Source: DAOTXR01 sp034435375 (GTDB lineage: Bacteria; Chloroflexota; Anaerolineae; Aggregatilineales; UBA3940). From it: a DNA stretch of 64,000 nucleotides. Below are positions 17,026 to 26,045 of this stretch, one piece after another. The position numbers and the translations under genes are program-made. The DNA lies in assembly GCA_034435375.1 (NCBI GenBank), contig DAOTXR010000031.1, forward strand, positions 1 to 64,000, read 5' to 3'. Every line of letters begins with the position of its first letter. Positions within the stretch are counted from its first letter, which is position 1. Below the pieces are notes generated by a model. That model was not told the DNA's origin. It searched no databases and was given only the letters and a program-made list of their open reading frames with translations.

Positions 17026-20000
17026 TTATTGGGGTGCGCTCAGTCCGTAGATCGTGCCGTTCTTGCTGGGCACGAACAGCCAGCCGTCATTGCTCACAAT
17101 GATGCCGCCGGTCTGCGTGCCCTGCGTCGCCACCTTCTTGTCGAAGACGACAGGCGCCCACCACGGGCCATAGCGGTAGTAGGCGTGCAGATATCCCATG
17201 CTGTCCAGCACGTAGCTCCAGCCGTTGTCGTCGATCACCGGAGAGGCGCTCCCCAGGGTGGCTGTGTAGGACCGATACTGCCAGTTCACCAGCGTGTTGG
17301 CATCGCTGTTCCAGTTGATCTGATAGAAACGCATCCCGGCAGTGAAAACGATGAGATCGGCGTCGTAGCTGGTCGTGTATGGGTCGTCCTGGACTGCCGG
17401 CGCTACACCGTCACTGACTGCGCCCACGGTACCGCCGCCATAGGCCAACTGGGGCGCGTGTGCACCCGCCGCTGGATCGAGCCGGTACAGGTAGCCCAGG
17501 CTGTTCAGCACCCACAGGTTGTCGTTATACAGCACCGGTGTGGTGTTGACTGTACCCGTCGTCCCGATCTGGATCGGCCAGCCGGAGATCGGCTCCCCTG
17601 TGGCCAGGTTGAAGGCGTAGACCTTGTTGGCCGATCCGACGAAAAGGCGGTTGTTCGTGAGGTCAAGCGCCGGCGACGAAGCTCCGGTGCCGGCCCCCAG
17701 CGGCCTCGTCCAGCGCCGCGTTCCGTTCCAGTACACCGCGTGCAGGTTGTCGGTGGCGGCGTCCTCAACCACGTAGATCGTGCCGTCTGGCCCGATCACT
17801 GGCGAGGACTTGGAGATGTCGCCGCCCAGGTCGATGCGCCAGACGAACCGCATCAGCTTCCCTTCGACGATGGCCGAGGGGTCAGGCGTCGCCTCAAGCG
17901 CATACAGGAAGCCATCCTTGGCCCCCACGATCACCCACACGACATCGTTGCTGCACGTGGTCTGATCGACGCAGCCGTCGCCCCCATAGCTTTGCACCAA
18001 CAGCGCCGGTGAGGCCCCCCCACTGGGTGCTCCTGCTGTGCCAAGGTTGAAGACCCACTGGAGCTGGCCATCTGCTCCACGCGCAAACAGGTACTGGCCG
18101 CTGGTATAGAACAGCTCTCCGTTGGGGAAGTCGTTGGTTGCCGGGCCAAGCACTGGGGTGCGCGGCGGTGTGAAGGGTGCGTTGGTACGCGACCACTGCA
18201 CGGTCGGCGTGCGATGCCCGGCTCCATGGGGATTGTAGCCAGTGTGCCCGTGGTCGTGCTGGAACATCGGCCACTGCGCCTCAACATACAGGTTGCAGTC
18301 AGCGCAGGCCACCGGCACTGCCGGGCCGAAGCGCCGCAGGTTGTCGTCGGCTGAGGGCACAACCAAGTACCCATTGGCGTCAATCGCCAACGCGCCTGCC
18401 GCGCTGCTGACCGAGGTGCCCACGCCGATGCGCTTGGGCCAGCCGCTGCCGTCAACGGCGTTCCAGGCGGGCGTCAGAGATGCCATAGTGTTGCCGTCCA
18501 CACCATACAGCCAGCCGTCGGCTCCGCCGATGAACACCTGGTTGTTGCTATCGACCAGCGGGGTTGCATTGGCGAAGTTGGTTGTAAGCGTCCCCAGCGT
18601 CAGGCTAGACAACCCGCCGCCGTTGGTATCGTATCGGTACAGGTACTTGCTCACGCCGAAGTACAGATAGAAGTAGTCGTTGGGATCGTCGTACTCGTAG
18701 GCTGCCAGCGATGCCGCCCCAACCGTGCCGGTCACGCTCGCCACCTGGGTTGCCCCGCTGCCGTCCTCCACCTGCACACGATACAGCTTGCCGGTGCTGG
18801 TTAGGGCGTACACGTAGTCTGTCCCGGTCGGGCGGTCGATCACCAGAGGAGCGCCGGGGATCGGGCTACCCAGACTCGCCGACCACACCACGGCTCCCGT
18901 CTCGGCGTTGATGGCATATAGCTTGTCTGCCCCGACCAGCACGAGGTCGGCGGCAGCGCCATCGTAGAAGGATGGAGACGAGGTCCCGCTGCCCGCGCCG
19001 AGCGGCCTGCTCCAGACCAATCCGCCGTTCCACACATTGATGGCGTGCAACCGGTCGATAGCTGCGTCCTCCAGCACGTACACCAAGCCGCCACGCCCGG
19101 CCAGCGCCGACGCCCTAGAAGCATCCAGGCCCACATCTACCGACCACCATGGTGCGCTCACCCATTGGTGATCTGCCTGGTCGGTTGCGCCATAGGCCCG
19201 CACCACGCCCAGCTTATCGGCCACAATCACACGAACCTCGTCGTCGGTCAGGTCGGCGGGGGTGGCGTTGGGATCGAGCTGCACCACGGCTGGCGCAGCG
19301 TAGCCACTCACCCCGCTTGTGGCCCCCAGGTCCCAGGTCTTGACGATCGAGTGGGTGCTCGCGTCCAGCGCATACAGGGTGCGTCCGGCCACGTAGTACA
19401 CCACGCCGTCTGGGTATGTGCCATCGTTCCACGGCATGTCCACTGCGCCAATGACTGGCGGCCTGACATCGCCGCCTGACAGCACAGCCCACTGCTCCAC
19501 CGAGTTGCCAGGCAGCGCCACGGTTGCAGCGCCCTGGCGCTGGTTGTTGCGCTGGAAGAGCGGCCACTGCCCAACCGCGTAGTCGGTGGTGGTGCCATCG
19601 TTTCCACTGTAGGCATAGACGTGCAGTCGTCCGTTCTGCGATGGCCAGATCAGCAGGTCGAAGTTGAGGAAAGCGCCCGATCCAGCCATGCTGCCGCCGT
19701 TGAGGCCGCTCACCCACAGGGCAGGGCCGATGATGTGATCCTGCGGCCCGACCACGTAGAGCTTCTGGACGGTTGAGCCAATGTAGATCGCGTCGTCACC
19801 CGCCAGCGGCGTTGAGTCGCCCAGATCGCCGGCCAACACCACCGTGTAGAGCTGGCCGTCGTCTGGCCCGCCCCGCACATACTGGTACAGCGTGGCACCC
19901 ACCCCGAACGCGGTCCGGGTGTGCCAGCCTGCCGTGCACGGGTCGGAGCTGTCGTTGCAAACTGCCAGCACCAGCGGCGCTGCCGACTTGCCCGTGCCGG

Positions 20001-23000
20001 TCACATCGGTCAGCAGGGTAGAAGCGCCGTCTCCCGCCACGTGATACAGGGCTGCTGCCTTGTTGACCACGTAGTAGCCATCGAACGTGCTATCGGGCAG
20101 CCAGCGCACCACCGGCGAGCCGTCGGTGGCCCCTACCGTCGTGGCGGGGAAGCCCGTCACAACCGATCCATCGGTCAGGTTGAAGGCATACAGGCCACCG
20201 CCGCCTCCCACCACAACCACGTCGTCGCCGGCGCTGCCGGGCGTATTGTTGTCGTTGATGGCCGGGGAGGAGGTGCCGCTGGAGGAACCAATGGGCTGCG
20301 ACCACAGCACCGTGCCCTTGAAGTCCAGCGCGATCAGCCGGTCGGCAGCAGGCGCAGCGTTGTCCTCCACCACCAGGATGATGCCCTGATCGGACACAGC
20401 CGGCGAAGCCTTCGAGATGTTGTTCCCTACATCGATCTTCCACAGCAGGCTGCCGTTGCTGGCCCTCACGGCGTGCAGAATGCCGTCCGAGCCGCCTACC
20501 AGGATGATGATCTGGTCGCCTGGCGGGCGGGAGGTGTCTCTCAGCAGGGCAGGCATGGCAAAGGCCGTCGAAGTCACCGCCGGTCCGAGCGCATACTTGT
20601 ACTCAACGCCGTTGGGCTGTAGCCAGATGGGTGTATTGCTCCACAGGCTGCGGGCGACCAGGGAGGCCCCAGCCACAAAGTAGATCCTCTCCTCAGCCGG
20701 GTCGGTGATCTCGTCGACCACCGGCGGGCGGATTGCGCCGGTCAGGCTATACATGCGCGTCTCGCGGGTCAGCGCCCCGCCGCCGCCGTGGATGCTGGGG
20801 TGATGCGAGGCTGCACGCTGGAACATTGGCCAGTAGGTATCAGCCACACTGCAGGTCAGGCACAGCCCTTCTGCCGTCCCGAAGGCACGCAGGTTGTCGT
20901 CGGCTGAGGGCCACAGCAGGATGCCGCCCTGCGGATTCTGGGCAATGGCTCCCGCATTTGCCATCGAGCCGGCGCCGGTGAAGACCAGCGTAGCGGTCGA
21001 GCCTGCCCGCGTGACCTTCCACAGCTTGTTGTTGCTGGTGCCGACGAAGACGTTGCCCGCGCCATCTACTACCGGCGTGCTGTTAGTCGTCAGGCCGCTC
21101 AGCGGAATGGGCGTGGCCGTGCTGCCGCCGATGTCCCAGCGGTATAGCTTGCCGCCCAACGTCCAATACAAGTAGCCCGATGTCCCGCCGCCGGGATCGA
21201 AGGCCAACGAGCCGGACCCGCTGCCCGACGGGGCGTCGTAGACCAGCGTCGCCCCACCGCCGCTCAACGGCACACGGTACAGATCGCCCAGGCTGTTGAG
21301 CGCATACACGTTCGAACCGTCCACGATCAGTGGCGCACCCGGCACGGTTGTTGTCGTCGCACCCAGGGTGTAGCCCGCCGCATCCCAACCGGGGCAGGCC
21401 GTGCCGTTGGTCTGCAAGAAGCCGTACAGATTCTTGCCGCCCACATAGATGCAGCCGCTGGTTTCATCGTAAGCAGGGGAAGATGTCCCTGCCGCTGCGC
21501 CAAGGTTGGCCGTCCAACGCACCGAACCGGTGTGCGAGACGGCGATCAGGCGGTCGGTGGTCCCATCCTCGACCACGTACACCGTCCCGTCCGCGCCGAT
21601 GGTCGGCGACGCTTTGGAAATATTGGCCCCCACGTCGGTGGCCCAGATGCGCGCGCCGGTCAGCGCATTCACCGCGTGCAACACGCCGTCCTTCCCACCG
21701 ACGTACACCACACCGTCCTCGAAGCCGGGAGCGTCGGTGTTGTCGTCGGCCAGGGCTGGCGCGGCAAACCCGGCTGGCGTGCCTGCCACACCCAGGTCAT
21801 ACGACCACGCCAGCGTGCGGGTGGCCAGGTCGAGCGCGCGCAGGTAGCGGCCCGTCACAAAGTAGGCAATGCCCTGCGGATAATCCGTCAGACCGTATTC
21901 GCCTACCACCGGTGGGAACACATCGCCGCCCGGCGCGCGGGCCCACAGGAGTGTTGCCGCTGCCAGGGTGTCGGTGCTGTGGCCCTGGTTGTACTGACCT
22001 TGCTGGAAGAGCGGCCAGTGAGAGCCGGACTCAGGTCCGCAGGTTGGGCAGCTACCTGGCGGCGTGCCGTAAATGTATAGCGAGTCGTTCGACGAGGGCA
22101 CAAACAGCTGCCCGCTGATAGGCGAGATAGCGAACCCGGCTGCCGTGCTGACCCCTGCCACTTTGGGCCAGCCGGAGAGCGCCGTCATGGACGCGCCGTT
22201 GACGCCGTACACCTTGCCGTCGGTTGAGCCGATGAAGACGTTTCCGGCGCTGTCAACTACCGGTGTGGCGTCGGTCAGGCTGCCACCCAGCAGCAGGGGG
22301 GAGACGCCGCCGCTCGTGTAGTAGCGGTACAGCGTGGCAACGTGGCCCCAATACAGGTAGAAATGCGTGCCGCCATCGCTCTGGGCGGCCAGCGAACCGG
22401 CAGCGTGGGCACCCACAGGCGCATCGTAGAGGCGTATAGCAACGCCGGTGGTCGGATTTGCACTGTACAGGTCGCCCAGGCTGTTGACGACGTACACCGT
22501 CCATGTTCCGCCGGGGTTGATCACCAGCGGTGTGGAGGGCACGGTGGCTGCTTCTGCGCCGGTCTTGATCGCGCTTGACCACTTGACGCCGCCCCAGATG
22601 GTCACGGCGTACAGCTTGTCGGCGCCAACAAAGATCAGGTCATCTTCGGTGCCGCCGGAGGCCGGGTTGGACCAGTACACTGGCGAGGAGGTGCCCGCGC
22701 CTGACCCCAACGTGATAGCCCATCCCAGCGAGCAGTCGGAATTGAGGGCGATCAGCCGGTCGTTGGTGGCATCCTCGACGAAGTAGATTCGACCGTCAGC
22801 GCCGATGACAGGCGACGCTTTGCTCAGGTTGGCGCCCAGGTCGACAGACCGGCACACTGGTTGCAGGCCCGCTATGCCGGGGTCGGCGTCGCCGTCGATG
22901 CCGTCCAGCTTATAGACGTAGCCATCAGCGCTGCCGACGTAGATGTACAGCTCGTCGTCGGCAGGATTGCCCGGCGTGCCGCTGTCGTTGTAGTCAGTCA

Positions 23001-25266
23001 TTGCTGGCGCAGCCTGTCCACTGACCGTGCCTGTGGTACCCAGATCGAACTTCCAGAGCACCTGCCCCAGCACCGGGTCGATGCCGTAGACGTAGCGGCC
23101 CGCATTCACGTAGGCGATGCCATGGGGTCTGCCCTGGTCGGTCATTGCCGGGCCGACCACGGGTGAGCGCACGTCCGCGCCCAGCGGTATGGCTGCCAGC
23201 AGCATGCTGGCGCTGGAGCTCACCGCCGTTGGGCTGACCCCAGTGCGGGCGGGCGTGTTCTGGAAGAGTGGCCAAGCTGCACTGGAGTCGGCCACGCAAG
23301 TGGCCGCGCCAGGTGTGCAGGCCGCCGGTCCAGCGGGCACCGCCCCCATGATCAGCTTGCCCCAGCCCCAGTTGTTGTCTTTGCCGGGTGTGGGGTCGCC
23401 TGGATCGTCCTCGGCAGTAGTTTCAAGGTAGCTGCGCACCTGGGCATTGGTCCAGTTGGGGTGAGCCTGCCACACCAGCGCCGCCGCGCCTGCTACGTGA
23501 GGTGCCGCGCCGGACGTGCCGCAGAAGCCGCTGGTGCTCGATGTAGGCATTTCTTTGGTCGTGGTGCAGTCTGGGCCAGTGATGTCTGGCTTGAGGGCCT
23601 CGCTGCCGGAGGGCGGACCGCCATTGGCGCCGTTGACCGGCCCGCGCGAGCTATAAGGCTCTACAGTGGTCAGGTAGTAGGCATGAGCCCCCACGGTGAA
23701 GGCGCTGGCGGCGTCCGCTGGAGAGGCCAGGCTGCTAGATACGCTGTCGTATTCCAGGTCCCAGCCATCGACGTATAGCTCCAGATATTCGGTGCCAGAG
23801 CCGCCGTAGTTCTGTACGACGATGGCCACCTGCACGGTTCCGTAAAGGCCGCCGCTGGCCGGGACGCAGGCGCTGACCCACTCGGTGGGCCAGGGGTAGC
23901 CGCCGCCCTGGTCGCTGCCGCCCATGGCGAAGTCGTGCCAACTGCCAGCGTAGTAAGCCTTGATCCATAGGTCGTAGTCTTGGCCGGGCGCCACATCATC
24001 CCAATCGTTCCAGCTCAGGCTCGCTGTGACCATGTAGCAATAACCGGGATCGTTGGGCCAGCTCTGGATGTTGTTGTAGATGTCTCCACCGCCCCAGTTG
24101 TGGAACTGGTTGGGTTGCACGCCCCCGTCGCTCACGTAGGCCCCCTGCCAGTGCCCGACGGCCTCGTTGCCAGCCGCCGCCACGTACAGCACGCCCTGGT
24201 CGTTGGCATAGTCCACCGAGTCGTCCAGGAAGCCATTGCCATCGCCGTCGTCGTAGTTCGTCCAGCCGATGGAGGCATTGATGATCTGCACACCCTGCGC
24301 CACCAGCCACTGGATAGCCGCGGCGAACTCTATTTCGGTGCTGATGTTGACCAGCCACATCTCGACGCCGGGGGCCATGTCGTAGACGATCTCGGCTACC
24401 TGAGTGCCGTGGTTGCTGGTCTGGAGGTTGCCATCGGCGCGGAACGAGGTGGCATGCACCAGACTGGAAGGCGGCAACTCGGTGCCGAGCAGCGTGGTGT
24501 AGCCCGTGAAGCCCACATCCAGGATAGCTACCTTGACTCCCCGGCCTGTGATGCCCACGTTGTGCCAGGTTGCCGCGCCAGTCGTGCTCACGCCTTCGGA
24601 GGTGTAGGCGCCGGCCATCTCCTCCGCGTAGGCTGGCAGCCGCACCCCGGCGAACACCCCGCTCTCCACCAGCGTTGGCAGGGCGCGGACGGGCAGGCTG
24701 ATCTGGACCATGTTGCCTGCTGCGACCTCCACGAGGCCGCTCAGCGAAGCGACCACCTGGCGCGCGTCGTGCACGGTCTTGCCGTTGTCTACCATGGCCG
24801 CCACCTGCACGAACTCGTCCCCTTGTTGCAGCGTGAAGCCGTGCGCTTCGGCAAACTCGCCTGCCGCACTTACCCCCCCACTGCCGTAGGCCTCCACCAA
24901 TTGGTTCAGGGTGGAGCTTAGGCGCGGATCGCCCCGGGGACGCGATTCCGGCTCAGGGGGCGTGGAGGTCTCAGTGGGTGTTGGTGTCTCAGTGGGCGTC
25001 GGCGTCTCGGTGGGGGACTCTGTGGCCGTGGGGGTCTCAGTGGGGGTCTCCATCACCACGGGTGTTTCAGTTGGCGTCTCAGTGGAAACGGGAGTCTCTG
25101 TCGGGGTCGGATCGATGGGGGTGGGGATCGGATCGGTTGGGGTGGGGGTAGGGTCTTCCTGAAAGGCAGCCGCTCCACCAATGGGGACCAGCAGGAACAA
25201 TAGCGCGAGAAGGACCACCATGCCCAGCAGGAACCGCCCGGACTGTTGGGAAAGGATAAGACTCAT
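17026..25266 (-). CDS. Giant secreted subtilisin-like protease with five PQQ-like beta-propeller modules
   Basis: This is a 2746-residue protein. Residues 1-35 are a signal peptide. Residues 38-110 are a Pro/Thr/Glu-rich stalk of PTETP repeats, and about 110-215 look like an inhibitor-type propeptide. The S8 peptidase domain follows, with Asp250 (AILDVGF), His286 (NHGTQ), oxyanion Asn367 (AAAGNE) and Ser585 (GTSGAAPHVAG); it has a roughly 140-residue insert with beta-rich sequence before SSRGP. The remaining 2000 residues are five modules of about 400 residues. Each opens with a WPLFQ or WPMFQ motif (often after a Cys-x2-Cys or Cys-x-Cys pair) and holds repeated blades such as ISKASPTIGADGTVYVVED. 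The modules resemble PQQ-like (PilW/BamB-style) propellers. ATG has AGGAG nine bases upstream. All catalytic residues are present, so it is probably an active surface or secreted protease; substrate unknown. Confidence 0.9.
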   Translation of the reverse strand: MSLILSQQSGRFLLGMVVLLALLFLLVPIGGAAAFQEDPTPTPTDPIPTPIDPTPTETPVSTETPTETPVVMETPTETPTATESPTETPTPTETPTPTETSTPPEPESRPRGDPRLSSTLNQLVEAYGSGGVSAAGEFAEAHGFTLQQGDEFVQVAAMVDNGKTVHDARQVVASLSGLVEVAAGNMVQISLPVRALPTLVESGVFAGVRLPAYAEEMAGAYTSEGVSTTGAATWHNVGITGRGVKVAILDVGFTGYTTLLGTELPPSSLVHATSFRADGNLQTSNHGTQVAEIVYDMAPGVEMWLVNISTEIEFAAAIQWLVAQGVQIINASIGWTNYDDGDGNGFLDDSVDYANDQGVLYVAAAGNEAVGHWQGAYVSDGGVQPNQFHNWGGGDIYNNIQSWPNDPGYCYMVTASLSWNDWDDVAPGQDYDLWIKAYYAGSWHDFAMGGSDQGGGYPWPTEWVSACVPASGGLYGTVQVAIVVQNYGGSGTEYLELYVDGWDLEYDSVSSSLASPADAASAFTVGAHAYYLTTVEPYSSRGPVNGANGGPPSGSEALKPDITGPDCTTTKEMPTSSTSGFCGTSGAAPHVAGAAALVWQAHPNWTNAQVRSYLETTAEDDPGDPTPGKDNNWGWGKLIMGAVPAGPAACTPGAATCVADSSAAWPLFQNTPARTGVSPTAVSSSASMLLAAIPLGADVRSPVVGPAMTDQGRPHGIAYVNAGRYVYGIDPVLGQVLWKFDLGTTGTVSGQAAPAMTDYNDSGTPGNPADDELYIYVGSADGYVYKLDGIDGDADPGIAGLQPVCRSVDLGANLSKASPVIGADGRIYFVEDATNDRLIALNSDCSLGWAITLGSGAGTSSPVYWSNPASGGTEDDLIFVGADKLYAVTIWGGVKWSSAIKTGAEAATVPSTPLVINPGGTWTVYVVNSLGDLYSANPTTGVAIRLYDAPVGAHAAGSLAAQSDGGTHFYLYWGHVATLYRYYTSGGVSPLLLGGSLTDATPVVDSAGNVFIGSTDGKVYGVNGASMTALSGWPKVAGVSTAAGFAISPISGQLFVPSSNDSLYIYGTPPGSCPTCGPESGSHWPLFQQGQYNQGHSTDTLAAATLLWARAPGGDVFPPVVGEYGLTDYPQGIAYFVTGRYLRALDLATRTLAWSYDLGVAGTPAGFAAPALADDNTDAPGFEDGVVYVGGKDGVLHAVNALTGARIWATDVGANISKASPTIGADGTVYVVEDGTTDRLIAVSHTGSVRWTANLGAAAGTSSPAYDETSGCIYVGGKNLYGFLQTNGTACPGWDAAGYTLGATTTTVPGAPLIVDGSNVYALNSLGDLYRVPLSGGGATLVYDAPSGSGSGSLAFDPGGGTSGYLYWTLGGKLYRWDIGGSTATPIPLSGLTTNSTPVVDGAGNVFVGTSNNKLWKVTRAGSTATLVFTGAGSMANAGAIAQNPQGGILLWPSADDNLRAFGTAEGLCLTCSVADTYWPMFQRAASHHPSIHGGGGALTRETRMYSLTGAIRPPVVDEITDPAEERIYFVAGASLVARSLWSNTPIWLQPNGVEYKYALGPAVTSTAFAMPALLRDTSRPPGDQIIILVGGSDGILHAVRASNGSLLWKIDVGNNISKASPAVSDQGIILVVEDNAAPAADRLIALDFKGTVLWSQPIGSSSGTSSPAINDNNTPGSAGDDVVVVGGGGGLYAFNLTDGSVVTGFPATTVGATDGSPVVRWLPDSTFDGYYVVNKAAALYHVAGDGASTLLTDVTGTGKSAAPLVLAVCNDSSDPCTAGWHTRTAFGVGATLYQYVRGGPDDGQLYTVVLAGDLGDSTPLAGDDAIYIGSTVQKLYVVGPQDHIIGPALWVSGLNGGSMAGSGAFLNFDLLIWPSQNGRLHVYAYSGNDGTTTDYAVGQWPLFQRNNQRQGAATVALPGNSVEQWAVLSGGDVRPPVIGAVDMPWNDGTYPDGVVYYVAGRTLYALDASTHSIVKTWDLGATSGVSGYAAPAVVQLDPNATPADLTDDEVRVIVADKLGVVRAYGATDQADHQWVSAPWWSVDVGLDASRASALAGRGGLVYVLEDAAIDRLHAINVWNGGLVWSRPLGAGSGTSSPSFYDGAAADLVLVGADKLYAINAETGAVVWSASLGSPIPGAPLVIDRPTGTDYVYALTSTGKLYRVQVEDGSGATQVASVTGTVGAASLAAYEYDDPNDYFYLYFGVSKYLYRYDTNGGGLSSLTLGTLTTNFANATPLVDSNNQVFIGGADGWLYGVDGNTMASLTPAWNAVDGSGWPKRIGVGTSVSSAAGALAIDANGYLVVPSADDNLRRFGPAVPVACADCNLYVEAQWPMFQHDHGHTGYNPHGAGHRTPTVQWSRTNAPFTPPRTPVLGPATNDFPNGELFYTSGQYLFARGADGQLQWVFNLGTAGAPSGGASPALLVQSYGGDGCVDQTTCSNDVVWVIVGAKDGFLYALEATPDPSAIVEGKLMRFVWRIDLGGDISKSSPVIGPDGTIYVVEDAATDNLHAVYWNGTRRWTRPLGAGTGASSPALDLTNNRLFVGSANKVYAFNLATGEPISGWPIQIGTTGTVNTTPVLYNDNLWVLNSLGYLYRLDPAAGAHAPQLAYGGGTVGAVSDGVAPAVQDDPYTTSYDADLIVFTAGMRFYQINWNSDANTLVNWQYRSYTATLGSASPVIDDNGWSYVLDSMGYLHAYYRYGPWWAPVVFDKKVATQGTQTGGIIVSNDGWLFVPSKNGTIYGLSAPQ

Positions 25267-25746
25267 CTTTTGGCTCTCCTAGCAATGATGCACATGGAAT
25301 CCCATATCCAGTTTGAGGCGGATCGCCCTTGGTTCTGGTTCATCTTGGGTGATCCTATGCTGCTGGCCTGGCGCATTTCCCGGCCCACTGGTCAGGCCAG
25401 TGTTTCTCTGGAAATATCCGCTCGGACTGTCGGAGTCCTAGCAGAGGCGGATGCTTATCTCTTGTTTTATGTTACTATAAAGTGCAGCAAGAGTGCGACA
25501 AGAGTGTCAAGTTCACATTGCCTGGGCCTGGAACTGACTGGCAGACGACATATTGACAGGGAATGAAAATCTCGATCCAATTCTAGCCAAATTGCTTGCA
25601 TTCAAGGCCCAGATCGATCTGAACGTGATCGGTGCTAATGTTTTCCCCACGCGCGTGGGGTCGTCGGCGCTGCGCAGTAGATCGAAAGAAGCCATCCTAA
25701 ATCACCTCCACGGGTAGTGAGGGTGGTTCAGGATAGCTTCGTGAGG
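25267..25746. other. Intergenic region upstream of the subtilase gene
   Basis: About 480 bases with no convincing gene. It contains a candidate minus-strand promoter at 25474-25501 and short CAAGAGTG direct repeats at 25488-25506. The long leader this implies (about 200 bases) shows no recognised riboswitch. Confidence 0.55.
25474..25501 (-). promoter_or_regulatory. Candidate promoter of the subtilase gene
   Basis: On the minus strand TTGTCG and TATAGT are separated by 16 bases, about 200 bases before the start codon. Confidence 0.4.
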
Positions 25747-25838
25747 CGGGGAGGACAGGATTCGAACCTGCGAACGGCTTTTTAAGAACCGTTAACCGCT
25801 TAGCAGGCGGCCCCAATCGACCACTCTGGCACCTCCCC
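25747..25838 (-). tRNA. tRNA-Ser (anticodon GCT)
   Basis: Class II tRNA with a long variable arm. Acceptor GGGGAGG/CCTCCCC, discriminator G; anticodon stem GCCGC/GCGGT frames loop CTGCTAA. The T-arm GCAGGTTCGAATCCTGT is intact. Confidence 0.94.
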
Positions 25839-25857
25839 GGATGGGGTTGTTCACCAG

Positions 25858-25944
25858 CGGAGCGAGAGGGATTCGAACCCCCGGTGACGTGAACGCCACA
25901 ACGGTTTTCAAGACCGCCGCCATAAACCACTCGGCCATCGCTCC
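25858..25944 (-). tRNA. tRNA-Ser (anticodon TGA)
   Basis: Class II tRNA. Acceptor GGAGCGA/TCGCTCC, discriminator G; anticodon loop CTTGAAA gives TGA. It lies 19 bases upstream of tRNA-Ser(GCT) on the same strand, so both are likely one transcript. Confidence 0.94.
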
Positions 25945-25952
25945 ACAAAACC

Positions 25953-25981
25953 ATTGTACCACGCCCGATCTGGGTCGGCAA
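25953..25981 (-). promoter_or_regulatory. Promoter of the tRNA-Ser pair
   Basis: On the minus strand TTGCCG and TACAAT are 17 bases apart, ending nine bases before the tRNA-Ser(TGA) 5' end. Confidence 0.65.
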
Positions 25982-26045
25982 CGTTACCCTAGTGCAGCTT
26001 GTCTCCAACACCGACATCCTCCTCAGCGCCGTCGTCCATAGCCCG

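Noticed and set aside
17026..23300. CRISPR-like or satellite DNA repeats
   Set aside because: The repeated DNA is explained by the propeller modules in the subtilase frame; spacing and length do not fit a CRISPR array.
24911..25162. Plus-strand frame of GVSVGVSV repeats
   Set aside because: It is the reverse-strand image of the PTETP stalk of the subtilase.
25246..25566. Plus-strand frame of 106 codons upstream of the subtilase
   Set aside because: Starts inside the subtilase 5' end, no ribosome site and no recognised sequence; the region more likely holds the subtilase promoter.
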